Origin: Silene latifolia
Taxonomy: Eukaryota; Streptophyta; Magnoliopsida; Caryophyllales; Caryophyllaceae
DNA: 64,000 nt
Reading direction: 5' to 3'
Assembly: GCF_048544455.1 (NCBI RefSeq)
Contig: NC_133537.1
Coordinates: 310,471,738 to 310,535,737, forward strand
Position numbers and translations under genes: made by a program. The notes below the pieces were generated by a model. That model was given only the letters and a program-made list of their open reading frames with translations. It had not been told where the DNA came from and did not search any database. Below, in pieces: positions 43,698 through 55,549 of this stretch (position 1 is its first letter; every line of letters starts with the position of its first letter).

Positions 43698-44559
43698 AGC
43701 TCCCACTTGTCCGTACAAGTGTATGTGCAATGACGTTATCCGCACTAACTGGAGGACACAAGCTCCAACAAACTCCCACTTGTCCGTACAAGTGTATGTG
43801 CGATAACCGATTCTCATATTCATTTAAAATTTCTCCCACTCAATGTAAAACAATTTGCAGATCCGGATCCGCAAAGGTCGTATTTTACAATCGATCTTTA
43901 TCTAGAGTGGTTTCCCCGACTAGAGAGTAACTTAACTGATAAAACGAATCCGTATCCGAGCATGGCCATGCATTTCGATTCTGACTCCTCGAGTGGCCCG
44001 AGAAATATCGAGTACCGATAAAGGCTGAATATTTCCTTCAACTCGAACTCCTTCCGATCTAAGCACAGCATGAAATGACCCAGAAAAAATCTACTTGGCC
44101 CCCTGTTACGGATGACCGTGAGAAAGGAACCAAAGTCACCCAAAATCTGCCTTAGTCTCAAGAGACAGTCGATAGTCAAAAGAATCGACTCTTAGGATCA
44201 CCATGGAGGTCCTATCCACGACCGGGCACCGAATGTTATAAAACATTTAGAACTCCACGTCGATGTCACAATTGTGTCCTACGAGATATCCGTATAAATC
44301 GCCTCTGTGATTGGTCAGTCAACCTGTTGACTTATGGCTCGTTGAACCCACCATCAACCAACGTCACAAAATAATTGCCAGAGTTATCAGCTCATGTGGG
44401 CAATTGAGGACTGAAAAATATAATGTTCGCTCAGTTCACTTTGTGGTGTTCAAAAATTGTCATACAATTCCACATGAAAAAACAAAATATGTATATAATA
44501 TCAAAACGATGATGTCGTATAGAGTACAAAAGGGAATGAATCTAATCCATAAAAGAGTA
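43698..44559 (-). other. Noncoding 3' region of the exonic copia element
   Basis: About 860 bp between the RNase H stop and the polypurine tract. It includes TGGCCATGCATTTC and CTCCTCGAGTGGCCC (43960-44000), shared with the gag-only element's 3' region at 4820-4860. Short ORFs here (43540-43839, 43898-44179, 44311-44625) lack domains. Confidence 0.6.
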
Positions 44560-47485
44560 CTACAACTTAGGAACACGTTTAATTCCCATGGAATTAACAT
44601 GCCCTTCATGCTTATCTTGTCGTAATGCTTTAGTGAGAGGATCTGCTATGTTATCATCTGTAGCAATCTTTTCTATCACTACTTCCTTTTGCTCCACGTA
44701 ATCCCGGATTAGATGAGCTTTCCGTTGTACATGTCTAGACTTGTTGCTAGACTTTGGCTCCTTAGCTTGGAAGATGGCACCACTATTGTCGCAATAGATG
44801 GTGATCGGGTCATTCGAACTAGGCACTACGGATAGTCCATGTAAGAATTGACGCATCCATATCGCTTCCTTTGTAGCCAGGACGCGGCATAGTACTCGGA
44901 CTCGTCGTAGAATCTCTGTAATGTGATTTGTTTCGAACTCTTCCGGTGATCGCAGCGCCATTAAGAGTAAAAACGAATCCGGATCGAGATTTCGAGTCAT
45001 CTCGATCCGTTTGGAAGCTAGCATCTGCGAATCGGTTGCGCATAGCTTTTGTTCGCCTCCATAAGTCAATGCCCAATCTTTAGTCCTCCGTAGGTACTTA
45101 AGAATGTTCTTGACAGCCACCCAATGTGGTTCACCTGGATCTTTGTTGGAATCGACTTGTCATACTCAATGCATATGCCACGTCCGGACGTGTGCATATC
45201 ATGGCATACATGATTGATCCTATAGCCGAAGCATAGGGAATCCGTGCCATGCGCTCTTTCTCTTCCGGTGTCTCTGGTGACTGAGACTTGCTCAAATGCA
45301 CCCCTGGAGCCATTGGAAGAAACCCCTTCTTGGAGTTAGTCATGCTGAATCTCTCTAGGACTTTGTCTATGTAAGACTCGATCGAGAGATAACATCCGTC
45401 GTGATCTATCTCGATAGATACGGATGCCTAGAATTCTTTGTGCCTCTCCCAGATCTTTCATCTGGAAATGGTTTTTCAACCATACTTTCACCGAAGTTAA
45501 GAGAGGTATGTCATTCCCAATCGGGAGTATGTCGTCAACATACAATATTAGGAAAACAATCTTGCTCCCACTCGACTTGATATATAAACATGGTTCCTCG
45601 ACCGATCGAGTAAATCCATTTTCTTTAATCACTTGGTCGAAGCGATGATTCCAACTCCGAGATGCTTGCTTAAGTCCATAAATGGAACGCTTAAGTTTGC
45701 ATACTTTCTTAGGATGTTGTGGATCGATGAAACCTTCGGGTTGTACCATATACAACTCTTCCTCCAAAAAGCCGTTTAAGAAGGCGGTTTTCACATCCAT
45801 TTGCCAAATTTCATAGTCATGAAACGCGGCGATCGCTAAGATAATCCGAATGGAACGCAGCATGACTACGGGTGCAAAAATTTCATCGTAGTGCAAACCT
45901 GCCACTTGGGTGAAACCTTTAGCAACTGATCGTGCTTTATAGATATCTTGTTGACCTTCCACAGAATGCTTTATCTTGTAAAGCCATTTTCATTGAAGGG
46001 GACGAACCTTAGCAGGTAATTCAACAAGATCCCATACGTTGTTCTCATACATAGAGTCCATCTCGGATTGCATGGCCTCAAGCCATAGCTTTGAGTCGAA
46101 ACTAGTCATGGCACCTTTATAGGTTGCGGGTTCACTACTCGTTAAGAGTAGAACGTCATCTATGTCATGTTCCTCGACCATACCAATGTATCTGTCAGGA
46201 GGAATAGAGACTCTTCCCGACCTCCTAGGTTCCTCAGGAATATTCACCGCAATCGGGATTGAAGGAACAGTTCCTCCAATGGTTGCTCGGTGTTTGGTTT
46301 GGAATCTCCGACAGTCGAAGGTTCTATCACTCTTTGCATTCTCGAGAAATTCCTTCTCTAAGAATGTCGCACCAGCCGCAACAAAAACACGTTGTTCGGT
46401 TGGCGAATAGAAGTAATGACCAAGTGTTCCTTTAGGATAACCTATAAAGTATGTCTTGACCGATCGCGGGCCGAGCTTATCTTTAGGTCTCCACTTGACA
46501 TAAGCCTCGCAGCCCCAAACCCGTATAAAGGACAAGTTAGGGACCGTTCCCTTCCATAGTTCATATGGAGTCTTGTCACAGACTTTAGACGGACTTGGTT
46601 AAGTATTAGAGCGGTGACATAAGAGCATAACCCCATAACGAGTCAGTAAAGACGGTGTGACTCATCATGGATCGAACCATATCAAGTAGTGTTCGATTTC
46701 TCCGTTCGGACACACCATTCAACCGAGGTGTTCAGGTGGAGTTAAGCGTAGGGCAATCCCACATCCTTTAGGTGTTGATCAAACTCGTGAGAAAGATACT
46801 CGCCACCACGATCCGAACGCAGTGTTTTAATCTTCCTACCTAATAGGTTCTGTACCCTATTCTGGTATTCCTTGAATTTCTCAAAGGATTCACTTTTGTG
46901 TTTCATTAAGTAGACATAGCCATATCTACTTAAATCGCCCGTGAAAGTGATGAAATACCTATAGCCTTCTCGTGCGGTGATTGACATAGGACCACATACA
47001 TCCGTGTGTATGAGTCCTAATAGGTCAGCAGCGCGCATTCCAACACCTTTGAAGGAAATCCGAGTCATCTTACCGATGAGACATGATTCACACGTGCCAA
47101 ATGATTGAAAATCAAAGGCCGAGATAGCTCCATTTTTGATGAGCTGTTTTACGCGTTTCTCATTAATGTGTCCCATACGGCAGTGCCATAGATACGTTTG
47201 ATCTTTGTCACCAACCTTTACCTTTTTATTCATTACGTGTAATATTTCGGTGGTCTGATCTAAAACATAAATTCCGTTCATGGAGACTGCCTTGCCATAA
47301 ATCATATCGTGTAAAGAGAAAATGCAAGTATTATTCTCTATTACAAATGAAAAACCAAGTTTGTCAAGTGCAGAAACTGAAATAATGTTTTTCGAAAGAC
47401 TGGGTACATAATAGCAATCATATAATGATAACTCAAATCCGCTAGGAAGCTGGATCACATATGTTCCTCTCGAGACGGCGACCAC
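44560..47485 (-). pseudogene. pol: Copia pol: integrase, RT and RNase H with several frame breaks
   Basis: Integrase (47485-46742): zinc finger HxnH-CESC, core aspartate in IHTDVCGPM, then SDRGGEY with Asp/Glu. The integrase C-terminal part follows in a new frame (46636-45990, VWGCEAYVKW, FIGYPKGT). RT (45962-45336) has VAKGFTQVAGLHYDEIFAP, QMDVKTAFLNG and the catalytic LYVDD. RNase H (45120-44560) ends with YCDNSGAI and ADPLTKAL but its first part is out of frame. I see breaks near 47480, 46740, 46540, 45980, 45340 and inside RNase H. The motifs are well preserved but no full polyprotein can be made. Confidence 0.92.
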
Positions 47486-48552
47486 TCTTGCTCCATTCCC
47501 GACACGCAGTCAACCTCACCCTTTACGAGAGGCTCGAGATTTCGGAGGCCCTGCACATGATTACACAGATGAGAACCACAACCAGTATCAAGTACCCAAG
47601 TTCCGTAACTTGCGTGGTTAATCTCAATCATATGAATAAAAGTAGAAGAAGAAGACATACCAACAGGTTTAACGCGACCTGCTTTTATGTCCTCATGATA
47701 AACAGGACATGTGCGCCTCCAATGCCCAGTCTTGTGGCAGTGATGGCATTCCATGTTTTCGGTTTTGCTCTTTGTCGCGCCTGATGAGGTGCTCGACTCA
47801 CCAGGTCCACTCTTACCTGAACCCGACTTCTTGAACTTCGCCTTACCTACTGCTAGGTTTGCTTGAACTTTGCCCTTACCCTTTCCCTTGTTTGTCACAA
47901 CGAGAACATCCTGTTTCATGCTCCCAGTGAACTTCATGTCTTTCTCGGTCTGTACGAGGAGGGAGTGCAGTTCATGGGGAGTTTTCTTCAAATCATTCAT
48001 ATAGTAATTCGCTCTAAATTGCGAATAACCATCGTGGAGTGAGTGAAGTATGCGGTCGATCACAATGTTCTCGCTGATCTTACAATCAAAGGTCTCCAGC
48101 TTCTCGACATTCTCAATCATGCTGAGAATGTGTGGGCTAACTGGTTGGCCCTTCTGGAGTCTCGCATCAAAGAAGCGAGTGGTATGCTCATAGGTCACGA
48201 TTCTCGGTGCTTTCGAGAATTCCTTGGTGAGCGTGGTGAAAATCTTGTTCGCACCATGGGCTATGAAGCGTTTTTGCAAATTGGGTTCCATTGCAAAAAT
48301 GAGTACGTTTTTAATCGCACCCGCTTCCATACATAAATCATTAAACTTGGTGATTTTGAGCTCTAGCCGTGGGACACGGGTTTGCGGGATGGGCTCTAAT
48401 AGATATTTGAGCTTCCGTCGCCGGCGGCAGATTCCGTAATGCCGCCTCCCGATCCGCGAAGTTTGATCCATCATTCTTGATCGAGTAGACCGATTCATCC
48501 GATTCATGAAGATCCGAAGCCAGGACTCACGGTCCAATGTGGCACTTGGCAT
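47455..48552 (-). pseudogene. gag: Copia Gag and protease N-terminus, frameshifted at the end
   Basis: A 365-codon frame starting MPSATLDRESWLRIFMNRM. It has a UBN2-type gag core (VLIFAMEPNLQKR, VDRILHSLHDGYSQFR), a basic linker, a zinc knuckle CHHCHKTGHWRRTC (about residue 268), then the protease motif WVLDTGCGSHLC. A frameshift near 47480 separates it from the rest of protease. Homologous to the Gag at 7723-8628 but clearly a different family. The N-terminal ~40 residues are aberrant and may include an indel. Confidence 0.9.
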
Positions 48553-50494
48553 TGGGTTATCGGAGAACCACCATTTGATATTAGCGAGTTTAAAAGTTCG
48601 TGATCTACACTTTGAAAAAGAAAGAAAAACAAAAACGAAATAAGCAACTCATCGAGGTGATTTAAGTCTATTTAAAAATTCGTTTTAACGTGTAGACTCT
48701 CGCACTTGCATAATTGATCTCCCTCAAGAATGATACAAGTGATCCCAAGACTCAATTTCTGTAAATTGATAAGCCAACTGTTTAGCTAATTCTTCCGTAA
48801 GAACTCTTGGTCGATAGATTTCCGTAAATCCTATCTATAGTCCACCATAGTCACAGGATCGTACGAGTGACCATAGTGTTGAGATAAAATAGGTCAATCG
48901 GTTCCAACTTACCCGACGTAGAAGGGGTCATATTATGCCTACCGACGAAGAAGGGACTCATTGGAGTTTGACCTATAAAGACCGTTCTCAATTTTTGTTT
49001 ATACGAGGAAGATCCCATCAACTAAATTATAATTCATATTAAGTGAACGAATAACTAGCGTCTGCGTGAATGAATTAATTTGGGTGATGGCTTAAAAATC
49101 GTGTGACAAGAGAATGTCAATGAAAACTAACTCGTGACCTCTATATGTGTCAGTTTTCATGCAATAATTAGGTGGTTTGGTTTTTAGGCGGAAAATGATG
49201 CATACTATCGTTACGGAAAAATAAATAAAAGAATGCAATACGTAAAAAAAAAATTCCTAGTGTGGCCTATCCTAGTAAAATAAAACATAAAACAACTTTG
49301 GAATCCACCGTTGGACCCGAGAAGCTTGTCTTGATGCTCCATCTTGATCCAAGTAGCGGGAGTGAGCATCCGGTCTCCATCTTTGGTCTTCTCAAAAATT
49401 ACAATTTAAAATTACAAATATAAACCTATTTACATTCTAATTAAAAACTGTAATTAAAAGAAATAAAATGGAGATACGAGATCTCAAAATACAACCAAGA
49501 CCGTGTTCCATCATTACGGTAACACGTTCTACTAAGGCCACACTAAGTTACAACCGTTTGCAAAAATAAATAAATACGTAATAAAAGGCATTCAAGGCAT
49601 TCAACAAAACGATAATTAAATGCATCAACTAAAAACAAATTCATTCGTGACATAATTCTGTAATTATGTTAAATTTATCCAAACCACCTTTTAATGATTA
49701 AAATTCATGTGATAAAACCGCTTCTATCAATTTAATTTTAATCTAATACAAATCCATTACTTTAAATACGCTTTAAAATAACTTAATGGTACGTGTGTGA
49801 ACCGTTTCACAATCATAGCGAGTGTACAATATCCGTATAAAGTACATAATAAGGCCAAAAGAAAATTTAAAGCAAAAAGAATAAATTTTCAAAGTCCAAA
49901 ACAAAATCCCTCGATTCGAGGACATAAGTGCTCGATCGAGGAACAAAAAACTCGATCGATCGAATCGCTAAGTCGATCGAGAGGGTTGCAAACAGAAAGT
50001 GCTCGATCAACTAAAGGCGGTGGTCGATCGAGTACCTTTATCAGCAAATCTGCTCGATCGAGTACGAGGACATCTCGATCGAGCAGAGGGGTTTTGAAAA
50101 GGGGTCGATCGAGTACAACAGGGACTCGATCGAGCAAAAACAAGACAGAAATAGCACTCGATCGAGTAGAAATACGCTCGATCGAATGCAAACATGGCTG
50201 AAAATTCCAAACCCTCGTGAAAACATTTTGACAATGCAAAACCTACTTTGATTTTGATCAAAAACGCATCAAATCAATTTTATAATTTGACAAAACTTGA
50301 CATATTATTATAATCTCCGTATAAAATAACAATATGTAAAAGAACAAAACGGAAAAAGTGAATCAACCGTGTAAAACATGTCACGGTTTCAACAAAAACG
50401 CGACATCCGTGTATACAAGGCACGGATTTCGAGACAAAAACTACCGTTTCAAAATCGTTTTATGAAAAATCACAAAGAAAATTTACGTGGCCTC
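48553..50494 (-). other. 5' leader of the exonic copia element
   Basis: About 1.9 kb between the primer site and gag, with no coding domain. Shares AACTCTTGGTCGAT with the gag-only element's leader. Contains the palindrome array at 49910-50190, over which overlapping ORFs on both strands are repeat artefacts. Confidence 0.65.
49910..50190. repeat. TCGATCGA palindrome array in the copia leader
   Basis: About thirteen cores, mostly in pairs: CTCGATTCGAG/CTCGATCGAG, CTCGATCGAG/CTCGATCGAT, CTCGATCAAC/GTCGATCGAG, CTCGATCGAG twice, GTCGATCGAG/CTCGATCGAG and CTCGATCGAG/CTCGATCGAA. Start-to-start distances within pairs are 20 or 21 bp. Position in the leader parallels the array at 16505-16805 in a Ty3 element. 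Confidence 0.92.
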
Positions 50495-50506
50495 GCTCTG
50501 ATACCA
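50495..50506 (-). other. Primer-binding site (Met-tRNA)
   Basis: The minus strand reads TGGTATCAGAGCG, two bases after the 5' LTR. An exact match to the copia Met-tRNA primer site. Confidence 0.95.
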
Positions 50507-50508
50507 CT

Positions 50509-51505
50509 TGAGGGGTAATATCCGTATAAGACCCTTTAAATTTAGGACTATAAGGTAAATTTAACATGTGAAATGTGGTCATAAACGAAATACAACAATG
50601 AAACGATAAAGATAAGGAATCAACCTCGGGTCCTTTGATGCACGGCGTAAAGAACAGAAATCAAACGAGATTCCCTCCTAATTGTTGCACCCAAGATTTG
50701 TCCGAGAAATGCCCTTGTGCTAGAACGTGTTCTCCGATTGCCTTGCAATATTGGGAGAACTTGATGTGAGTTTTTTTCGAGATGTGAGATCTCGGTTTCA
50801 GAGAAAACTTAATCTCCAAAACCCTAGTTTTTCTGTAAATGAAAATCGCTCGGTCAAAAGGAGAGGGAGCCTCTCCTTTTGTTGCCTCGGTCCGCGGGTC
50901 ATGAGAGGAGGGAGTGGGCTTTCCACTTTCTCCTCATTTAACTCGTGATCCGATTGAACCGACCCCATTCGCTAAAATGTATATGACGCGGTTTTTATTA
51001 TAAATCGTCATCGGTTATCGGCTATTAAAACATCAACTAATAATACGGGTTAGTTGAAATATTAATACATGTCCGGCAAAGACGATATTGTATAATTATA
51101 TTCAATATACATTTAATTAAATATAAGACGCTTATATTCAATTTACGAATTAACTGCTTAATTCGCCTTAGCCATTATTATTTAATCCGTATTAAATAAA
51201 ATATCTCAACATCACATTTTGACTAAATATTAGTCAAATAACTCAGACTAACTGGTTAGTCAAAATTGGCATCTACATGACTGTATTTTCATACTGTCAC
51301 GTCTCTCAAACGTATCCTATAGGTGTGACTTTTAGGGACCAGTTGATCACCGCCATCTGTATGACAATAACGTCAAACTTATCTAGCAAGCCAACCGTTA
51401 TTGATAAACGTGGATCAACTGATAATAATACCAAAAGTATGCCCTTTGATCCTTTTAGAGGTTTATAAGTCCTTGCACTAACTGTTAAGGACACCAACCC
51501 CAACA
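50509..51505 (-). repeat. 5' LTR of the exonic copia element
   Basis: 997 bp, the same length as its partner. Differences include GTTTTTCTGTAAATG versus GTTTTTCGTCAGAATG and CTCAGACTAACTGG versus CTCGAATTAACCGG. Confidence 0.95.
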
Positions 51506-51510
51506 ACAAC

Positions 51511-51620
51511 CCAATCCACTAGTGGCTTCAATTGCTTGCGGACTTGCTCATTACGAGGGTGATAAATGGGATATGCATAGGAAGCTACTCAACCCAGCTT
51601 TCCATATGCACAAACTGAAG
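51511..51620 (+). CDS. CYP72A: P450 exon 2, right part
   Basis: Continues the exon directly after the second target-site copy. It encodes PNPLVASIACGLAHYEGDKW and then an HRKLLNPAFH-type C-helix segment (the WxxxR region), ending ...KLK at donor GTATCT. Read together with 42593-42700 the frame is uninterrupted. Confidence 0.92.
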
Positions 51621-51647
51621 GTATCTGATATTTTAATTATGTATATA

Positions 51648-51842
51648 CTCCCTCCTATTCACCATTTTCTTCCCCTTTACTTTTTACCCAAGAAATAAGG
51701 AAGTGAATTTAGACCACACAAAATACACTACCCCACATGCCATTGAATTTGGACCACACAAATCAACCCAAAAAAGGAAATAGGGAATAAAACCCGAATA
51801 ACCGAATAAGGAAATAGGGAAAAAACCCTGAATAGGAGGGAG
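51648..51842. mobile_element. Stowaway-type MITE in P450 intron 2
   Basis: 195 bp with TA duplications (51646-51647 and 51843-51844). Terminal inverted repeats CTCCCTCCTATTCA and TGAATAGGAGGGAG are perfect. The CTCCCTCC end is typical of Stowaway (Tc1/mariner-derived) elements. No ORF. Confidence 0.93.
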
Positions 51843-52249
51843 TATAAGTTTTCCTAATTTAATTCCACTTTAATAAATGTATGACAAACACACATGTATA
51901 TCAGTGTCCTTAATGCTTGATCTAAACATTATTTTTCACTTTTGGAACCTTAAACACAACACGTAAAGTTGTATATATCATTTTCCTTAAATTAATAGTA
52001 AAACATAGTAATCAATTGATAAGTTATTTTTTTTTTTTTTTTGCAAGAAAGATATTTTCCATATATTTCAAAAGGGAATTACATGAATTTCCTTACAAAA
52101 GAGTATAGCCCTTTGCATATAAGATACTCTATGTTAAACACCCAATTAGGCGTTTAACACATCAACTAAGACATCAAACATAGGCACCGAGGCATGATAG
52201 ACATAGCAAAACAACATTAATAGTTAGCTTAATCTCCCTAAAAAGAGTT

Positions 52250-55200
52250 CTATAGATCTCTCCTTATCTTCGAAAACCCGCTTGTTCCTTTCAGTTCAAA
52301 TACAGTAAACCAAACATGATAATGCACAGCTTGTCCATTTTGCTTGCCATTTATCAGAATTGCCTCTCCTTCGAGCATATGCCAACAAGGAGTGTAGGTT
52401 GTTGTCATTTGTGTGCAACCTAACTCATTGCTTAATGCAAGCCAGTAAATCCTGAGTATAGGCACAGTGAATGTGCAAGTGACGAGCAGATTCAACACCG
52501 TGACGACACGAGAAACAAATATTTACCAATTGAATCCCCCTCCTTTGCAGCTGGTCAATTGTAGCTAGCTTCTTTTGGACTGCTAGCATAAGAATGAACC
52601 TATGTCTAGGTAGCAAGATACCATTGTGTATGGCTTTAAAACAAGTATTAACTGGAAACTTTGGTCTGAGTTCACTGTGGGCACTAATGACAGACAACTT
52701 CCCTCGAATGACACACCTTGAGAGCAAATTCTGCACACCTTATATATTTTCTAGCTGCTGGACATAGGCATCTCTAACCTGCAAAATTCATCTAAAGCTC
52801 TATGAGAAATGCTCCTTGCTAAACACCTCCCAAATGGAATAATCAGCAAGATGGTAGCTTTGAATCCAATGAATCCTAATGGTCCCCTGATCCTGATCAA
52901 GCTGCCATATCAATTTAAGTAAGACTGCCTTGTTCCAAGAGGAGAAGTTCTTAATCTGGAAACCACCCTCAGTCCAAGGGGAGCATATATTTTCCAAACT
53001 TTTAAACACAAGCCTTTGATGTCCATCCATACATCCCCAAAACAGACCCTTGCTAAGCTTAGTGATAGTCTTATAGATATGCCTGGGTAAGAACAAGATA
53101 GAACACCAGAAATTTCCCAAACCATAAATGACAGAGTGTATAATTTGTAGTTTACCAGCATAAGATAATGTTGTAACCGAGCACCTTTGAAATAGGCATT
53201 GAATCTTAATCAGCAAACCATTATACACATCCTTGGAAAGCCTGGATGGATTAATGGGAAGCCCTAAATACCTAAAAGAAAAAAAAACCTTCCTTTGGTC
53301 CGACAGTAGAGAGGATAAGTTGCTTAACATCAGGCCTCACCCCTCCAAAGTAAGCCTCTGTTTTATCGAGGTTAGCTCGAAGACCAGACCAGCCAACAAA
53401 CATATCCAGTATTTCAGTGGCTTTTTGCACCGAAGGCAAGTTTCCTCTTGTGAAGACCATGCGGTCATCTGTAAAAGTTAAGTGCGTAAGGCCTAGTCTA
53501 GGGCACTTAAGATTAAAGGAGACATTAGGGGAGTCGCACATTCCCCCGAGGCACCTATACAGAACTTCCATACTTAGTACAAATAGATAAGGGGACAAGG
53601 GATCCCCTTGTCTAACTCCACTTTTGCCCTTAAAGAATCCATAGTTGGTTCCATTGACCTTTACAGTAAACCAGCAGCCTTGCACACACCCCATGATCCA
53701 CTTTATAAAAATAGCAGATGAACAAGTATATTATGAAGGAATTTTCATTGGAAAGTATTAAAAGTTTTAGTGATACCCACCTTTAACATGCATCTGGGAG
53801 TAAACTCTTTCCTGGTATAGCTTTTGACAAGGCTTTGGGTTAGCATCACATTTTCAAAGAGGCACCTACCTTGTAAAAAAGCAGTCTGCTTCTCTCCTAC
53901 TAACTTGGGCATAGGAACTTTCAGCCTGTTTGTCAAGATTTTACTGATGGTTTTATAAATAACGGAGCAGCGAGATATAGGTCTAAAGTCTCTTACAATT
54001 TGAACAACTGGCTTCTTTGGAATAAGGGAGATGACTGTGACATTAGCTTGCTTAGGCAGAAAGCTTTTCCTGAATAAATCTTCCACATCAACACAAAAAT
54101 CATGCTCTACAATGTCCTATGCAACTTTGAAAAACCCAGATGAAAAACCATCAAGACCTGGACTTTTAATTGATCCAATGCTAAATAGAGCTTCTTTGCT
54201 TTCCCTTCTGGTTATAGGACATATAAGAGCTTTAATGCCAAGCTCCTCTACACATCCCTTTGGAAATAATATCAAAATTTGTCATGTACCACAGCAGAGC
54301 AACCCAAGAGCTGCTGATAATGCTCCACAAAGGCATCATCAACTTCAGTTTTCCCTTTGCGAGTAATACCATCAACCCCCTGAATTTTACCAACATATTG
54401 TTTTAACTGCTTTTCTTTTATTTTTGAGGAAATATAACTAGAACTGATATCATTATGCATGATATTATGAAGCTTTGCCCTTTGAGTGAGAATTTTAACT
54501 TCAACTTCCTTTAATTTGACAAGATTCTGAGAAACGGTTTTCTCTCTTCGTATGAGAGAAGAAGAAAATGGGCCAGCCTTTAAATTATTGAAACATTGGT
54601 GCAGTTCCTCTTTCTTTTGAATAATCCTAGAATTTATGTTGGAATAGTGGTGAGATTGCAACTGCTTAAGCTGGTGCTTAACCTTTTTAAGCTTGATCAT
54701 GAGCCTGACATCGAGTTTCTAGTGACCCCTCCACCAGACCAGGCTTCAGAAACAAGCTGCTTAAAGCCAGGATGATCAGCCCAACAATTAAGAAACTTGA
54801 ATTGCTTTTGAGGCAGGTGATGACCATAAAAAGTGACCATAACAAGGCAGTGGTCAGAGATGTCAGGAGAAATAAATTGAACGAGGTTTGATCAAAGTGA
54901 CTAGTCCAGGTAGAGCTAACAAGAGCTCTATCATACTTAGAATAAACTCTGGTACTTGGCTCCTGCTTGTTGAACAAAGTGAAGTCATGTCCACAGTCAG
55001 CCATTTCTTCCAGGTCACAACTAAGGAAGCATGAGTTGAAATCCATCATTTTAGATGCAATAGGAGGATGACTACTGATTTTCTCAATAGGATATCTGAC
55101 AACATTAAAATGCCCTATTACCAGCCAGGGCCCAACATGTGTAGCAAACTGAGACATAGAAGCCTAGAGGTCCCTTCTTCTATCAGCATTATTACTCTCA

Positions 55201-55526
55201 TAGACAACGGAAAGATATAGAACTCTACTAGTAATCAAATGATTAACCTGACAGTGGATAACTTGGGCATGTTCCTCTAACATAGAAATATTTACAGTGG
55301 CAGGATTTCATAAGAACCAAATCCTACCATTGACATGTTTATTGTAATTACAATAATTGGAGTATCTACCAAAATTGTTTCTCAAAACTTCCTCAATTTT
55401 TTTCTTTTTGACCCTTGTTTCCAAAATTCCTAGGATGTCGATTTTATTATTCCTAAGATATTGTACTACCCCTATATGATTAAGTGGCATATTAAAGCCT
55501 CTAATATTCCAAGTAAAGATTATCAT
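52250..55526 (-). pseudogene. LINE ORF2: endonuclease and reverse transcriptase, decayed
   Basis: Endonuclease N-terminus (55526-55308: FTWNIRGFN, ILETRV), then an in-frame stop, then its C-terminal half (55157-54687, GHFNVVRYP where GDFN is expected). RT: 54086-53745 (ISLIPKK, DFRPIS, FLQGR) and 53694-53272 (GVRQGDPLSPYLFVLSMEVL, then FTDD where FADD is normal). A connection region follows (53330-52800), and a zf-RVT remnant (52736-52425) lies near the 3' end. Several active-site changes mean no enzyme activity is expected. Confidence 0.88.
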
Positions 55527-55549
55527 TTAATAGAGCCATCAGGGGATTT

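Larger units (their letters stand above)
42701..51505 (-). mobile_element. Ty1/copia retrotransposon in P450 exon 2 (target duplication ACAAC)
   Basis: 8805 bp. LTRs are 42701-43697 and 50509-51505, each exactly 997 bp, with TGTTGGGG... to ...CCCCTCA ends in the minus sense. I count roughly a dozen differences between them, so insertion is young on a plant time scale. Target duplication ACAAC is at 42696-42700 and 51506-51510. Minus order: 5' LTR, Met primer site, leader with TCGATCGA array, gag, protease, integrase, RT, RNase H, a ~900-bp noncoding 3' region, polypurine tract, 3' LTR. Coding regions carry several frame breaks. It reads antisense to the P450. Confidence 0.96.

Noticed and set aside
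49797-50261. Overlapping ORFs on both strands at the copia leader
   Set aside because: They follow the palindrome array, which lacks stop codons in several frames. No similarity to known proteins is visible.
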